Origin: Sulfuricella sp.
Lineage (GTDB): Bacteria > Pseudomonadota > Gammaproteobacteria > Burkholderiales > Sulfuricellaceae
Assembly: GCA_028713975.1 (NCBI GenBank)
Contig: JAQTNE010000003.1
Span: 62,001-126,000, forward strand
DNA length: 64,000 bases
Direction: 5' to 3'
A model generated the notes under the pieces. That model was not told where the DNA came from. It saw only the letters and a program-made list of their open reading frames with translations, and ran no database searches. The translations under genes were made by a program, and so were the position numbers. Below, piece after piece: positions 1-10,625 of the stretch (position 1 is the first letter of the stretch; the number at the start of each line of letters is the position of its first letter).

Positions 1-1
1 C

Positions 2-1435
<1,434 letters not shown>

Positions 1436-1450
1436 CAAGGCGAATCGATA

Positions 1451-1873
1451 ATGGCGATGACAATGCACGTGGATGTGGTAAGCGCCGAAAGTTCGCTTTT
1501 CTCCGGCTTGGCGGAATTTATCGTCGCACCGGCAGAAATGGGCGACGTGGGCATTTACCCTCGCCATACGCCACTGATTACGAGGATCAAGCCCGGCGCC
1601 GTGCGCATCAAGCGGCCAGATCAGAACGAAGAAGAACTGATTTACGTGTCCGGCGGCCTGCTCGAAGTCCAGCCCCAGACCGTGACCATTCTTGCCGATA
1701 CCGCGGTGCGCGGTCACGATCTGGACGAGGTCAAGGCGCAGGAAGCCAAACAGCGGGCGGAAGAGGCGATGCGTGACCGTTCGGCGCTGATAGACTATGC
1801 TACGGCACAGGCCGAACTGGCCGAAGCCATTGCGCAGTTGCAGGCGATCAAAAGGCTGCGTCAGCAGAAATAA
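1451..1873 (+). CDS. atpC: F0F1 ATP synthase subunit epsilon
   Basis: Epsilon subunit of the F1 central stalk, which couples rotor to catalytic head and can inhibit ATP hydrolysis. 140 residues, typical length. The N-terminal beta-sandwich carries the usual block around [23 protein letters not shown] (roughly residues 31-55), and the C-terminal third (about 90-139) is a helical, charged segment rich in Ala, Glu and Arg, as expected for the two-helix inhibitory domain. It lies 15 bases after atpD with AAGG upstream of the ATG, and is followed directly by an intrinsic terminator, so it is the last gene of the atp operon. Confidence 0.96.
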   Translation: MAMTMHVDVVSAESSLFSGLAEFIVAPAEMGDVGIYPRHTPLITRIKPGAVRIKRPDQNEEELIYVSGGLLEVQPQTVTILADTAVRGHDLDEVKAQEAKQRAEEAMRDRSALIDYATAQAELAEAIAQLQAIKRLRQQK

Positions 1874-1899
1874 GGCATTGAAACCAGGTTGGCAATAAC

Positions 1900-1928
1900 A
1901 AAAAGGCAGCTTTTCAGGCTGCCTTTTT
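1900..1928 (+). terminator. Intrinsic terminator of the atp operon
   Basis: An 11-bp perfect stem, AAAAAGGCAGC (1900-1910) against GCTGCCTTTTT (1918-1928), closes a 7-base loop; the right arm itself supplies the T tract. It begins 26 bases after the atpC stop and ends before the glmU ribosome binding site, so it separates the ATP synthase operon from glmU. Confidence 0.88.
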
Positions 1929-1950
1929 GGTTTGCGGGAGGAGGGGCTAT

Positions 1951-3360
1951 ATGCAAGCGGAACTGAATATCGTCATACTGGCAGCCGGCAAGGGTACGCG
2001 CATGTACTCCGACCTGCCGAAAGTTCTGCATCCCCTTGCAGGCAAGCCCTTGCTGCTCCACGTCATAGATGCCGCACGTAAGCTCGACCCCGCCAGGCTG
2101 CTGGTGGTTTACGGTCACGGTGGCGATGCCCTGCCCAAAGCGTTTGCCCAGAACGGTTCGGTTTCTCCGCACGGAAACCAGCAAATCATCTGGGTCGAGC
2201 AGGCGCAACAACTGGGAACTGGCCATGCCTTGCAGCAAACCCTGCCCGAGCTGGACGAAAACGGGCTTACCCTGGTTTTGTTCGGCGATGTTCCGCTGAT
2301 CTCGGAGGAAACCCTGCGTGCTTTGCTCAAGATCAAGCCGGGCGAAGTGGGGCTGCTGACCGTGGAACTTCCCGACCCGGCGGGCTACGGGCGCATCGTG
2401 CGCGACGCGCAGGGCCGGGTGACGGCCATCGTGGAACATAAGGATGCCAGCGAGGCGGAGCGGGCGATCTCGGAGGTTAATACCGGCATCATGGCGCTGC
2501 CGACCCGGGAACTGAAACAATGGTTGGCTACCCTGCGTAACGACAATGCCCAGGGCGAATATTATCTGACCGATGTTATCGCCCTGGCCGTGAAGGAAGG
2601 GAAGACCGTGAGCACATGCCAACCTCGCCGTCGGTCAGAGGTGCTGGGCGTCAATGGCGCGGCCCAACTGGCCCAACTGGAACGGCTGTATCAGCACGAA
2701 ATTGCCGCCGGCCTGATGGGGCGAGGCGTGCGGCTGGCCGACCCGGCGCGGATTGATGTGCGCGGGGCGCTGATTTGTGGCCGTGACGTCGCCATCGACG
2801 TCAACTGTATTTTTGAAGGCAGGGTGGATTTGGGTGATAATGTGACGGTCGGCGCCAATTGTGTATTGCGCGATGTCAGCGTGGCGGCGGGGACCCGGAT
2901 TGCGCCGTTCAGCCTGCTCGAACAGTCGCAGGTCGGCGCAGATGGCCGTATCGGCCCGTTTGCGCGCCTCCGGCCCGGCACCGTGCTGGCGGCAGAGGTG
3001 CATATCGGCAATTTCGTCGAGCTGAAAAACAGCCAGGTCGAGCGCGGCAGCAAGATCAATCACCTGAGCTACGTGGGCGATACCACGGTGGGCAAGAACG
3101 TAAATATTGGTGCCGGCACCATCACCTGTAATTACGATGGTGTCAACAAGTTCCGAACCGTGATTGAGGACGATGCCTTTATTGGCTCAGATACCCAGTT
3201 GGTGGCGCCGGTTACCATCGGCAAGGGAGCAACCATCGGTGCCGGAGCAACCATCACCAGGGATGCCCCAGCGGATCAACTTACGTTGTCGCGGGCCAAG
3301 CAGGTTTCGGTGCCCGGCTGGAAAAGGCCGCAGAAGAAGGTAATGAGGAATGAACAATGA
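1951..3360 (+). CDS. glmU: Bifunctional N-acetylglucosamine-1-phosphate uridyltransferase / glucosamine-1-phosphate acetyltransferase
   Basis: Makes UDP-GlcNAc in two steps: acetylation of glucosamine-1-phosphate, then uridylyl transfer; supplies peptidoglycan and LPS synthesis. About 469 residues. The N-terminal nucleotidyltransferase domain starts with [20 protein letters not shown], the C-terminal half (from about residue 250) is a left-handed beta-helix of hexapeptide repeats and contains the acetyltransferase block [11 protein letters not shown]. The ATG at 1951 is chosen because GGGAGGAGGGG lies just upstream; an in-frame TTG at 1927 would fall inside the preceding terminator stem. glmS follows 78 bases downstream, so two consecutive enzymes of amino-sugar synthesis are adjacent. 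Confidence 0.97.
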   Translation: MQAELNIVILAAGKGTRMYSDLPKVLHPLAGKPLLLHVIDAARKLDPARLLVVYGHGGDALPKAFAQNGSVSPHGNQQIIWVEQAQQLGTGHALQQTLPELDENGLTLVLFGDVPLISEETLRALLKIKPGEVGLLTVELPDPAGYGRIVRDAQGRVTAIVEHKDASEAERAISEVNTGIMALPTRELKQWLATLRNDNAQGEYYLTDVIALAVKEGKTVSTCQPRRRSEVLGVNGAAQLAQLERLYQHEIAAGLMGRGVRLADPARIDVRGALICGRDVAIDVNCIFEGRVDLGDNVTVGANCVLRDVSVAAGTRIAPFSLLEQSQVGADGRIGPFARLRPGTVLAAEVHIGNFVELKNSQVERGSKINHLSYVGDTTVGKNVNIGAGTITCNYDGVNKFRTVIEDDAFIGSDTQLVAPVTIGKGATIGAGATITRDAPADQLTLSRAKQVSVPGWKRPQKKVMRNEQ

Positions 3361-3438
3361 GAAAGCAGCAATGAAACCATCAAGGGAGCAAAGGTTTTTC
3401 ATCGCGCATTACCCCGTGCTCGTTGCTGAGGTCTGATC

Positions 3439-5271
3439 ATGTGCGGAATCATTGGGGCAGTGGCACAACGCAACGTCGTGCCGATCTTGCTGGAAGGCTT
3501 GAGGCGCCTGGAGTATCGCGGCTACGATTCGGCCGGCCTGGTTGTTGCCGCCGATAACGAGCTGACGCGGCTAAGAAAGCCGGGGCGCGTGGCCGAGCTT
3601 GAGGCCGAAGTCAAAAAGCAGAAAACCCACGGCCACCTCGGCATCGCCCACACCCGCTGGGCCACTCATGGCGCGCCGACAGAACGCAATGCCCACCCCC
3701 ACATCAGCGAAGACTCACTCGCAGTAGTGCATAATGGCATCATCGAAAATCATGAGGCATTGCGGTCGCGCCTGAGCGACATGGGCTACAGCTTCACCTC
3801 CGACACCGATACCGAAGTCATCGTTCACCTGATTCACCACCACTACCAGCAGGAAAAAGACCTGCTCCGCGCTACCCGTCTGGCGGTCGCCGAACTGAAA
3901 GGCGCCTATGCGATCGGCGTGATCTGCGCCGATGCCCCGAACAAGCTGGTGTGCGCCCGCGAGGGCAGCCCGCTGCTGATCGGGGTCGGTATCGAGGAGC
4001 ATTTCATCGCCTCGGATCAGTCGGCGCTGCTGCCGGTTACGCAAAGAATCGTTTACCTGGAAGAGGGCGATGTGGCTGAAATCGGCCTGCTCGATCTCAA
4101 GATATTCGACCGCGACGGCAAGCCGGTGACCCGTCCGGTGCAGATCAGCGAACTCAGTGCGGAACGGGCGGAGCTGGGCAGCTACCGGCATTTCATGCAG
4201 AAGGAAATTTTCGAGCAGCCGCGCGCCTTGGCGGAAACCCTGGAAGCCGTGCTGAGTTTGGGCAGCCTAGATCCAAAAATATTCGGCGAAAAGGCCGAGC
4301 AGGTGCTTCGGGCGATAGACAGCGTAACCATCATCGCCTGCGGCACCAGCTTTCATGCCGCCACAGTAGCGCGCTACTGGCTTGAAGGGGTCGCCGGCAT
4401 CCCGTGCAACGCCGAGGTGGCGAGCGAATATCGTTACCGTGACAGCGTGCCCAATCCGAAGGCGCTGATCGTGACCATTTCCCAGTCGGGCGAGACCGCC
4501 GACACCGTGGCGGCGCTGAAGCACGCCAAGGCCAACAGCCATGTTTACAGCCTGTCCATTTGCAATGTGCCGGAAAGCGCGCTGGTGCGCGAATCGGGCT
4601 TGCGCTTCCTGACCCGGGCCGGCCCCGAGGTTGGCGTGGCCTCAACCAAGGCGTTCACCACGCAGTTGGCCGCGCTGTTCCTGCTGGTGCTGGTGCTGGG
4701 CAAGCTGCGCGGTCGCATCAATACCGCGCAGGAAAAGGCGCACCTGGACGCGCTGCGCCACCTGCCGTCCATGATCAGTCAAGTGTTGCTGCTGGAGCCG
4801 CAGATCGAGCGCTGGGCGGAGCGCATGGCATCCCGGCAGCACGCGCTGTTCCTTGGTCGTGGCCCGCATTATCCGATCGCCATGGAAGGCGCGCTGAAGC
4901 TGAAGGAAATCTCTTATATCCACGCGGAAGCCTATCCCGCCGGCGAACTGAAACATGGCCCCCTGGCCTTGGTGGACAGTGATATGCCGGTAGTGGCGAT
5001 TGCTCCCAATGATGCCTTGCTGGAAAAACTCAAGTCGAATTTGCAGGAAGTCCGTGCCCGTGGCGGAGAGCTTTACGTGCTCGCGGATCAAGATAGTCAG
5101 GTGATGCCCCAGGAGGGGGTGCACCTGATCAAGCTGCCGGAACATGCCGGGTTGTTGAGCCCGATTCTGCATACGGTGCCGCTGCAGATGCTGGCGTATC
5201 ATACGGCCTTGCAAAAGGGGACGGACGTGGACAAGCCGAGAAATCTGGCAAAATCCGTAACGGTAGAATAA
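3439..5271 (+). CDS. glmS: Glutamine--fructose-6-phosphate aminotransferase (isomerizing)
   Basis: Converts fructose-6-phosphate and glutamine to glucosamine-6-phosphate, the first committed step of UDP-GlcNAc synthesis. 610 residues, the normal length. The mature protein begins at catalytic Cys2 (MCGIIGAV), a class II glutamine amidotransferase domain occupies about residues 2-240, and two SIS domains follow, with the sugar-binding CGTSFHAA and SQSGETADT signatures at about 300-360. The C-terminus [13 protein letters not shown] is the conserved tail. No ribozyme-like leader was seen; in Gram-negative bacteria glmS is normally controlled by other means. Confidence 0.98.
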   Translation: MCGIIGAVAQRNVVPILLEGLRRLEYRGYDSAGLVVAADNELTRLRKPGRVAELEAEVKKQKTHGHLGIAHTRWATHGAPTERNAHPHISEDSLAVVHNGIIENHEALRSRLSDMGYSFTSDTDTEVIVHLIHHHYQQEKDLLRATRLAVAELKGAYAIGVICADAPNKLVCAREGSPLLIGVGIEEHFIASDQSALLPVTQRIVYLEEGDVAEIGLLDLKIFDRDGKPVTRPVQISELSAERAELGSYRHFMQKEIFEQPRALAETLEAVLSLGSLDPKIFGEKAEQVLRAIDSVTIIACGTSFHAATVARYWLEGVAGIPCNAEVASEYRYRDSVPNPKALIVTISQSGETADTVAALKHAKANSHVYSLSICNVPESALVRESGLRFLTRAGPEVGVASTKAFTTQLAALFLLVLVLGKLRGRINTAQEKAHLDALRHLPSMISQVLLLEPQIERWAERMASRQHALFLGRGPHYPIAMEGALKLKEISYIHAEAYPAGELKHGPLALVDSDMPVVAIAPNDALLEKLKSNLQEVRARGGELYVLADQDSQVMPQEGVHLIKLPEHAGLLSPILHTVPLQMLAYHTALQKGTDVDKPRNLAKSVTVE

Positions 5272-5285
5272 GAGAGGGCGAGCGT

Positions 5286-6050
5286 ATGGCGGTGATCGCA
5301 GTATTCAACCAGAAAGGTGGCGTCGGGAAAACCACCACGACCCATAATGTGACGGCCGCTCTGGCCGTTCTGGAAAAACGGCCGCTGGCCATAGATCTTG
5401 ACCCACAGGCGCACCTGACGCTTTCATGCGGGTTTCACGCCGATTCGCGGCATCAAACCATCGCCGCGTTTTACCGCGAGGGCGCGGCGCTATCCAAATT
5501 GGTACAGGACGTTTCCAACGGGATGCGCCTGATTCCCGGACATATGGAATTATCGAAGATCGACGCGTTGTACGGAAAAAGCGTAAGCATTTCGTCGCGT
5601 TTGCGCGAGGGCTTGCAGGAAAGCCTGGCATGGGACGACAGCCCGATCCTGATTGATTGCTGCCCGATGCTCGGCGTGCTGTCGCTGAACGCGATTTTTG
5701 CCGCTGACCGGGTGTTGATTCCGGTATCGGCGGATTTCCTGTCGATGCAGGGAGTGGAGCGCCTGGATGCCGCGCTGAACGTGCTGGAGAATGTGCTAAA
5801 ACGCAAAATCGAGCGCAAGGTGGTGGTGACCCGTTTTGATTCCCGCCGAAAATTTTCGCGCCATGTCCGCGAACAGTTGCTGGCGCGCTATGGGGACGAT
5901 TTGTGCGAAACCCATATATCGGAAAATGTCAGCCTGGCGGAGAGCCCGGAGCAAGGCCGGAGCGTATTTGACTTCGCGCCTCAAAGCCAGGGAGCGAAGG
6001 ATTACATGGCGCTGACAGTGGAATTGCTGGGAAAAGGGTTCATCCAGTAA
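5286..6050 (+). CDS. Orphan ParA/MinD-family ATPase
   Basis: A 254-residue P-loop ATPase of the ParA/Soj type. The deviant Walker A motif KGGVGKTT is at residues 10-17, the Walker A' segment is AIDLDPQAHLTL at about 37-48, and LIDCCPMLGVLSLNAI is the Walker B region. Such proteins form dynamic gradients to partition DNA, chemoreceptors or other cargo. There is no parB or centromere-like repeat next to it: glmS lies 14 bases upstream on the same strand and a response regulator converges 7 bases downstream. The cargo is therefore unknown; a role in positioning a protein complex is as likely as DNA partition. Confidence 0.85.
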   Translation: MAVIAVFNQKGGVGKTTTTHNVTAALAVLEKRPLAIDLDPQAHLTLSCGFHADSRHQTIAAFYREGAALSKLVQDVSNGMRLIPGHMELSKIDALYGKSVSISSRLREGLQESLAWDDSPILIDCCPMLGVLSLNAIFAADRVLIPVSADFLSMQGVERLDAALNVLENVLKRKIERKVVVTRFDSRRKFSRHVREQLLARYGDDLCETHISENVSLAESPEQGRSVFDFAPQSQGAKDYMALTVELLGKGFIQ

Positions 6051-6057
6051 TAAGCGG

Positions 6058-6708
6058 TTATACCGTGCCGGACGGCTTTCCGGCAGATCGTATCCCGTGT
6101 TTCAGGGCAAAAGTAGCAACCTGTACCCGGTTGTCGAGCCCGAGTTTCTCCAGAATGCTGCGCAGATGGTTGCGCACCGTGTTGTCGGAGAGCCCCAGCC
6201 GTTTCCCCATCGCCTTGTTGCTCAAACCCAGCGCGACCAGGCCAACGATTTCCGTTTCGCGGGACGAAAGCTTGTTGCTGGCATCTGACAATACCTTTGC
6301 CTGCGTGTTTTCGTCCAGAACCGGGGGGTGGGGCAATCCCGCCCCCTGAATAACGGCGGAGATCGCCTGAAAAATCTGCGCCGGCTCACTGGTTTTTAAC
6401 ACATAGCCATCGACGCCTTGCTGGAGGGCTTGCCGGATTTCATGCGCTTCCTCCGCGCTGGTCAGCATGATCACCTTGATGCCGCATCGCCGCAGCTCGG
6501 GAATCAGGGCCAGGCCATCTTCATCGCGCAGGTTGCGATCCAGCAGGGCCACTTCGGCTTTGCCGCCGCCCCTAAGCCAGTCCAGGACATCGTTTATCGC
6601 GGCAAACTGACCGGCAACCGCAATGTCCTCCCCACTGGTTTCGATCAGATAGGACAATCCCTTGCGAAACAGCGGGTGATCGTCGATCAGGATGACGGAG
6701 ATGCCCAT
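6058..6708 (-). CDS. Orphan LuxR/NarL-family response regulator
   Basis: 216 residues: an N-terminal receiver domain with the acidic pocket IDDH at residues 8-11, the phosphoacceptor Asp57 in ALLDRNL and the conserved Lys in YVLKTSEP; then a C-terminal LuxR-type helix-turn-helix (about 145-205) with LSSRETEIVGLVALGLSNKA. It should act as a transcription factor activated by phosphorylation. No histidine kinase is adjacent, so it is an orphan in this window. It converges with the ParA gene and begins 21 bases before the stop of dsbA, so it could be co-transcribed with dsbA. Confidence 0.9.
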   Translation of the reverse strand: MGISVILIDDHPLFRKGLSYLIETSGEDIAVAGQFAAINDVLDWLRGGGKAEVALLDRNLRDEDGLALIPELRRCGIKVIMLTSAEEAHEIRQALQQGVDGYVLKTSEPAQIFQAISAVIQGAGLPHPPVLDENTQAKVLSDASNKLSSRETEIVGLVALGLSNKAMGKRLGLSDNTVRNHLRSILEKLGLDNRVQVATFALKHGIRSAGKPSGTV

Positions 6709-6729
6709 GGATTGTGGGTTTGTGCCGCC

Positions 6730-7389
6730 CTACTTGCCGGCGCGCTCCGGTCTTGCCTTCTTGATCAACTGATCGAGCGTGGACAGCAAGCCGGCGGGGC
6801 CGCCGGCTGCCGATACCGACGTGCGGTATTTGCCATCCACGATGAGGGTGGGGACGCCAGTGACGCCATAGGCCTTGGTCAACTGTTTCGAGCGCAGGGC
6901 CTCGCTCTGGACGGAAAAGGAGTTGTACATATCGGCAAAACTTTTCCGGTTGATGCCGCGTTTTCCAACCCAGTCGAACACTGCCTCGTCGTCGTCAAAC
7001 CGCATGTGCTGCACATGAATGGCATTGAAAAAATCTTCATGCAGCTTTTCGGTCAACCCCATGGCTTCGAAGGTGTAGAACGCCTTGGCCAAAGGGGCCC
7101 AGGAGGCGTTAAAAATCGCCGGCAAGCGGCGGAATGTGACATCCTTGGGCAGATGTTTTGCCCATTTGTTGAGGTCTGGGTCAAGGTGGAAGCAGTGGAT
7201 GCAGCCGTAGGAAAAAATTTCCAGAACCTCGATTTTTTTGCCGGTTTCAACGGGCTGAGGTTGGGCGAGCAGCTCATATTCCTTGCCGGATTGGATGTCG
7301 GCATTTGCCGCACTCGCGGCAAGGGCGAAAGCGAGAGCCAGGAAAAAATGTAGCGAAACGGCACGGAAGAAGCGGGTTGTTAAATTCAT
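6730..7389 (-). CDS. dsbA: Thiol:disulfide interchange protein DsbA-like, CIHC active site
   Basis: Periplasmic thiol oxidase that introduces disulfides into secreted proteins. About 219 residues. A signal peptide covers residues 1-30 (hydrophobic core LHFFLALAFALAAS, likely cleavage after ANA). The thioredoxin fold follows, with the active site C63-I-H-C66 inside FSYGCIHCFHLDP and the cis-proline loop GVPTLIVDG. Classical DsbA has CPHC; here Ile replaces the Pro. The ATG at 7389 is preferred over an upstream in-frame ATG at 7413 because TGGAGC lies 7 bases before it and the signal peptide then starts normally. It is downstream of a SPOR-domain gene and argS, an arrangement I know from betaproteobacteria. 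Confidence 0.9.
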   Translation of the reverse strand: MNLTTRFFRAVSLHFFLALAFALAASAANADIQSGKEYELLAQPQPVETGKKIEVLEIFSYGCIHCFHLDPDLNKWAKHLPKDVTFRRLPAIFNASWAPLAKAFYTFEAMGLTEKLHEDFFNAIHVQHMRFDDDEAVFDWVGKRGINRKSFADMYNSFSVQSEALRSKQLTKAYGVTGVPTLIVDGKYRTSVSAAGGPAGLLSTLDQLIKKARPERAGK

Positions 7390-7430
7390 GGTTTGCTCCA
7401 GGATAACAATCAAATTAAGCCAAACAGTAA

Positions 7431-8042
7431 TTAAGGCACCGAAGCTTCGTGAGCCTTGACCAGGCTGAACGGAATCTTGTTCTGTTCGAGCAGCGAGCGC
7501 GAGCGGGCGATCTCCCCGGCGCTGGCAAAAGGCCCGACCCTCACCCGGTGCCAGACCCCCTTATCGGGGATGCTGGCGGTCTGGATGTCAGCTTCGAGGC
7601 CGAGCAGGGCGAGACGCGCTTTCATGTTGTCGGCTTCGGTGGCGGCCTGAAACGAGCCAACTTGAAGAAAAAAGCTTTCTTTGGCGGCGCCCTCCGGTTT
7701 TGCCGTCTTTTTTATTTCCTGCTCGGACACGGGTTCTTCGCTACCGGGCAGAATGGTGTAAAAATCGAAGCGGGGTTTGCCACCCGGTTTGCCGTTCTTG
7801 TCGGCGGTGGGCTCGCCGGAAATTGTTTTTGGCGCTTCCGCAGTGGTTTTTTCCGGTGTCTTGGCCGGAACGGCGGCCGGTTTGTCGCGGTTGACGAAAG
7901 GTTTCGGGCTGAAATTGATGTACAGGGCGATGCCGACCGCCACAATCAGGCCGACAACCAGCCCGATCATGATGCCGGCAAATAAGGGGTGTCCCTGCTT
8001 TTTCGGGGCGGAACGTTCGGGTTTTTTGTAATCGCGGCTCAT
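7431..8042 (-). CDS. SPOR-domain protein, FtsN-like
   Basis: 203 residues. A short cytoplasmic N-terminus rich in Lys and Pro (SRDYKKPERSAPKKQGHP) precedes one membrane segment (about residues 20-44), a Pro/Lys-rich linker, and a C-terminal SPOR domain (about 122-200: FFLQVGSFQAATEADNMKAR and VWHRVRVGPF). SPOR domains bind denuded peptidoglycan at the division septum, so an FtsN-like role in late cell division is likely, although FtsN essential-region motifs cannot be confirmed by eye. It starts 15 bases after argS stops and is followed by dsbA on the same strand, so the three may be one operon. Confidence 0.85.
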   Translation of the reverse strand: MSRDYKKPERSAPKKQGHPLFAGIMIGLVVGLIVAVGIALYINFSPKPFVNRDKPAAVPAKTPEKTTAEAPKTISGEPTADKNGKPGGKPRFDFYTILPGSEEPVSEQEIKKTAKPEGAAKESFFLQVGSFQAATEADNMKARLALLGLEADIQTASIPDKGVWHRVRVGPFASAGEIARSRSLLEQNKIPFSLVKAHEASVP

Positions 8043-8057
8043 CGGGTTTTACCAGAC

Positions 8058-9779
8058 CTACATTTTTTCCGGACAGCCGACGCCAAGTAGCGTCAGGCCA
8101 TTGCGCAACACTTGGCGGGTGGCGATAACCAGCGCCAGCCGCGCCCGCCGCAAGCCCTCATCGGCTACCAGAAATTGCTCTGCATTATAGTAACTGTGGA
8201 ACTCCCCGGCCAGATCCTTGAGGTAATAGGCGATCAGATGGGGAGAAAGTTCCCGTGCGGCGCTTTCCACCATGCCGGGATAGTCGCCCAGCAGATTCAG
8301 CAACGCCAGTTCATGACTGCCGGTCAAGGCGCTGGTATCTGCGTCGGTCAGCTCCGCCGGGTCGCCGCCCCATTGCCCCAGCACGCTACAGATGCGGGCA
8401 TGGGCGTACTGGATGTAATACACCGGGTTTTCGTTGCTTTGCGATTTGGCCAGCTCCAGGTCGAAATCAAGGTGCTGGTCGCTCTTGCGCAGCACATAGA
8501 AGAACCGCGCTGCGTCGTTGCCCACTTCTTCGCGCAATTCGCGCAAGGTGACGAAATTGCCGCTACGCGTCGACATCGGCAATTTTTCCGCACCGCGCCA
8601 CAGCACGGCGAATTGCACCAGGGCAATGTCCAGCCGTTCGGCATCCAGCTCTAGTGCCGTCAGCGCGCCTTTAACGCGCGCAATATAGCCGTGATGATCG
8701 GCGCCCCAGATATTGATCACGCGCTCGAAGCCGCGCTCGAACTTGTTCAGGTGATAGGCGATGTCGGACGCGAAGTAAGTGTAGAGGCCGTTCTCGCGCT
8801 GAACCACGCGGTCTTTTTCGTCGCCGAAGTGGGTGGAGCGGAACCATTTCGCACCGTCCTGCAGGTAGAGGTGTCCGTGTTTTTCCAGCTCGGCGACAAT
8901 GCGTTCCACCAGGCCGCTGTCGAACAGCGATTTTTCCGAAAACCAGGAGTCGAAGGTCACGCCGAATTCGGTCAGGTCGTTGCGGCAGTCGCCCAGTTGC
9001 TCAGTCAAGGCAAAGTTGTGGATGTAAGCAAAGTCTTCATCCAGCAGGGTTTTGGCGTTGGCGATCAGGGCATCGAGGTGGCCGTCGGCATCTTCCTCAT
9101 GGGTCGGCACGCTGTCCATGATGGCGCTCGGCTGGCGTACATAACGGTCGCCGTGCGCTTCGTGAATCAGGCGCGCCATGTCGCGCACGTAATCGCCCTG
9201 ATAAGCGTTGCCGGGAAAGGCAAGGTGGACGCCATTCCATTCCAGATAGCGCAGCCAGGTGGAGAGCGCCAGAATGTCCATCTGCCGGCCCGCATCGTTG
9301 ACGTAGAATTCGCGCGCGACATTAAAGCCCGCAGCGGTCAGCACGTTCGACAAACTCATGCCGAAGGCCGCGCCGCGGCCATGGCCGACATGCAGCGGGC
9401 CGGTCGGGTTGGCGGAAACAAATTCCACCTGGGTTTTCTTGCCGTTGCCCAAGTTGTTGCGGCCAAAGGCTTCGCCCTGCGCCAGCACCTGCTTGACTAC
9501 CTGCTGCTTGGCAGCCGCCGTCAAAAAAAGATTGATGAAGCCGGCACCGGCAATCTCGGTTTTTTCCACATAGGGCGAAGCAGGCAGGGCCGCCAGCAGA
9601 CGTGTTGCAATCTCTCGCGGATTGCCGCGCAGCGGGCGCGCCAATTGCATCGCCAGGTTGCAGGCGAAATCGCCGTGCTGCACCTGCTTGGGGCGCGAGA
9701 TTTCAAAGGCGACGCCGGATTGCTCCGGCGCGACTTGGCTTAATGCCTGGGTGAAAAGTTCGGTAAGGTGGTGTTTCAA
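8058..9779 (-). CDS. argS: Arginyl-tRNA synthetase
   Basis: Class I aminoacyl-tRNA synthetase that charges tRNA-Arg. 573 residues, usual length. The HIGH-type motif is HVGH in NPTGPLHVGHGRGAA (about residues 130-140), the KMSKS counterpart is MSTR in LPMSTRSGNF, and the C-terminal DALR anticodon-binding domain ends in the typical GLTLLGVGCPEKM. The frame opens with a TTG at 9779 only two codons after an in-frame TAG, and the coding strand shows no clear Shine-Dalgarno sequence there, so the start is weakly supported; no better in-frame candidate exists that keeps the conserved N-terminus HHLTELFTQAL. Confidence 0.96.
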   Translation of the reverse strand: MKHHLTELFTQALSQVAPEQSGVAFEISRPKQVQHGDFACNLAMQLARPLRGNPREIATRLLAALPASPYVEKTEIAGAGFINLFLTAAAKQQVVKQVLAQGEAFGRNNLGNGKKTQVEFVSANPTGPLHVGHGRGAAFGMSLSNVLTAAGFNVAREFYVNDAGRQMDILALSTWLRYLEWNGVHLAFPGNAYQGDYVRDMARLIHEAHGDRYVRQPSAIMDSVPTHEEDADGHLDALIANAKTLLDEDFAYIHNFALTEQLGDCRNDLTEFGVTFDSWFSEKSLFDSGLVERIVAELEKHGHLYLQDGAKWFRSTHFGDEKDRVVQRENGLYTYFASDIAYHLNKFERGFERVINIWGADHHGYIARVKGALTALELDAERLDIALVQFAVLWRGAEKLPMSTRSGNFVTLRELREEVGNDAARFFYVLRKSDQHLDFDLELAKSQSNENPVYYIQYAHARICSVLGQWGGDPAELTDADTSALTGSHELALLNLLGDYPGMVESAARELSPHLIAYYLKDLAGEFHSYYNAEQFLVADEGLRRARLALVIATRQVLRNGLTLLGVGCPEKM

Positions 9780-9912
9780 GGGAGGCTACTCGTACATAAA
9801 GCGCGTATTTTAACGGCTATTTGGCATCCCTGCACTAAAACTACCGGGGATGGCCGAAAACTTCCTGGCCTTGATGTTTTATCTGTAACTGAGCGTATCA
9901 GTTTGCGCTGCC

Positions 9913-9942
9913 GATGATATACTTTGATTTTTGTATATCATC
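9913..9942. promoter_or_regulatory. Palindromic operator upstream of the VapBC-like pair
   Basis: A perfect 10-bp inverted repeat, GATGATATAC (9913-9922) and GTATATCATC (9933-9942), is separated by 10 bases. It ends one base before the AGGAG ribosome binding site of the antitoxin gene. AbrB-type VapB antitoxins commonly autoregulate by binding such dyads, so this is inferred to be the autoregulatory operator. Confidence 0.72.
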
Positions 9943-9953
9943 AGGAGTAAATC

Positions 9954-10187
9954 ATGCAAGTCGCAAAATGGGGTAATTCCCTTGCCGTAAGGCTTCCCGC
10001 CGCCCTTGTGCAAGCACTCGACCTGAAGGAGGGAGAGGAAATTGATCTTCACGTCGTCGGCGCCAAGGACTTCGAGGTTTCCAAAAAACCGGACAACCGG
10101 GAACTATTGAACCGCTTGCGCCAGTTCCGGGGCCGTCTGCCCGCCGATTTTCACTTTGACCGCCTTGAGGCCAACGAGGGTGAATAA
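9954..10187 (+). CDS. AbrB/MazE-family antitoxin (VapB-like)
   Basis: 77 residues. The N-terminal 45 residues form a swapped-hairpin AbrB/SpoVT-type DNA-binding domain (VAKWGNSLAVRLPAALVQAL, then GEEIDLHVV); the C-terminal part (LLNRLRQFRGRLPADFHFDR) is the expected toxin-neutralising tail. Start supported by AGGAG at 9943-9947. It overlaps the toxin gene by 8 bases and lies directly after a perfect palindrome, as in autoregulated type II modules. Confidence 0.88.
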   Translation: MQVAKWGNSLAVRLPAALVQALDLKEGEEIDLHVVGAKDFEVSKKPDNRELLNRLRQFRGRLPADFHFDRLEANEGE

Positions 10188-10578
10188 GCCATTCATCGGC
10201 AGCAATGTGATTTTGTATCTGCTGTCCGGCGATGTTTCCAAGGCTGACCGGGCGGAGGCTATCGTCGCAGAAGGCGGTATCGTCAGTGTGCAAGTGCTCA
10301 GCGAGGTGGTGTCTGTATGCCGGCGCAAGCTCCAGATGCCGTGGAACGAGATTGACGCCCTGTTGCTGGTGGCAAAGTCCGCTTGCGAGGTTCAACCGCT
10401 TACCGTTGAATCGCACCAGAAAGCGGTCGAGATCGCAAAGCGTTACCGGCTTTCATTTTACGATGCACATATTTGCGCGGCTGCTGTTCTGTCCGGTGCG
10501 AAAATCCTGCTGTCGGAGGATATGCAGAACGGGATGGATATCGAGGGCGTTGAGATTCGTAATCCGTTCCAAGAATAA
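10180..10578 (+). CDS. PIN-domain toxin-like protein (VapC-like), first catalytic Asp replaced
   Basis: About 132 residues, translated from a GTG that overlaps the antitoxin stop by 8 bases. PIN-domain RNases use four acidic residues. Here the second and third acids are present (the Glu in VQVLSEVVSVCRRK, Asp in SFYDAHICAAA) and LLSEDMQNG supplies the fourth, but the first, normally Asp in a FIDSN-type motif, is Gly7 (FIGSNVILYLLSGD). The codon is GGC, one base from GAC. The protein may thus be a weakened or dead nuclease kept as a DNA-binding partner of the antitoxin; a sequencing error is also possible. Confidence 0.85.
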   Translation: MNKPFIGSNVILYLLSGDVSKADRAEAIVAEGGIVSVQVLSEVVSVCRRKLQMPWNEIDALLLVAKSACEVQPLTVESHQKAVEIAKRYRLSFYDAHICAAAVLSGAKILLSEDMQNGMDIEGVEIRNPFQE

Positions 10579-10625
10579 ATTTTAGTAAGCAGCAGTTAAA
10601 CTGCTACGGCAGTTCTTGAATCCCC

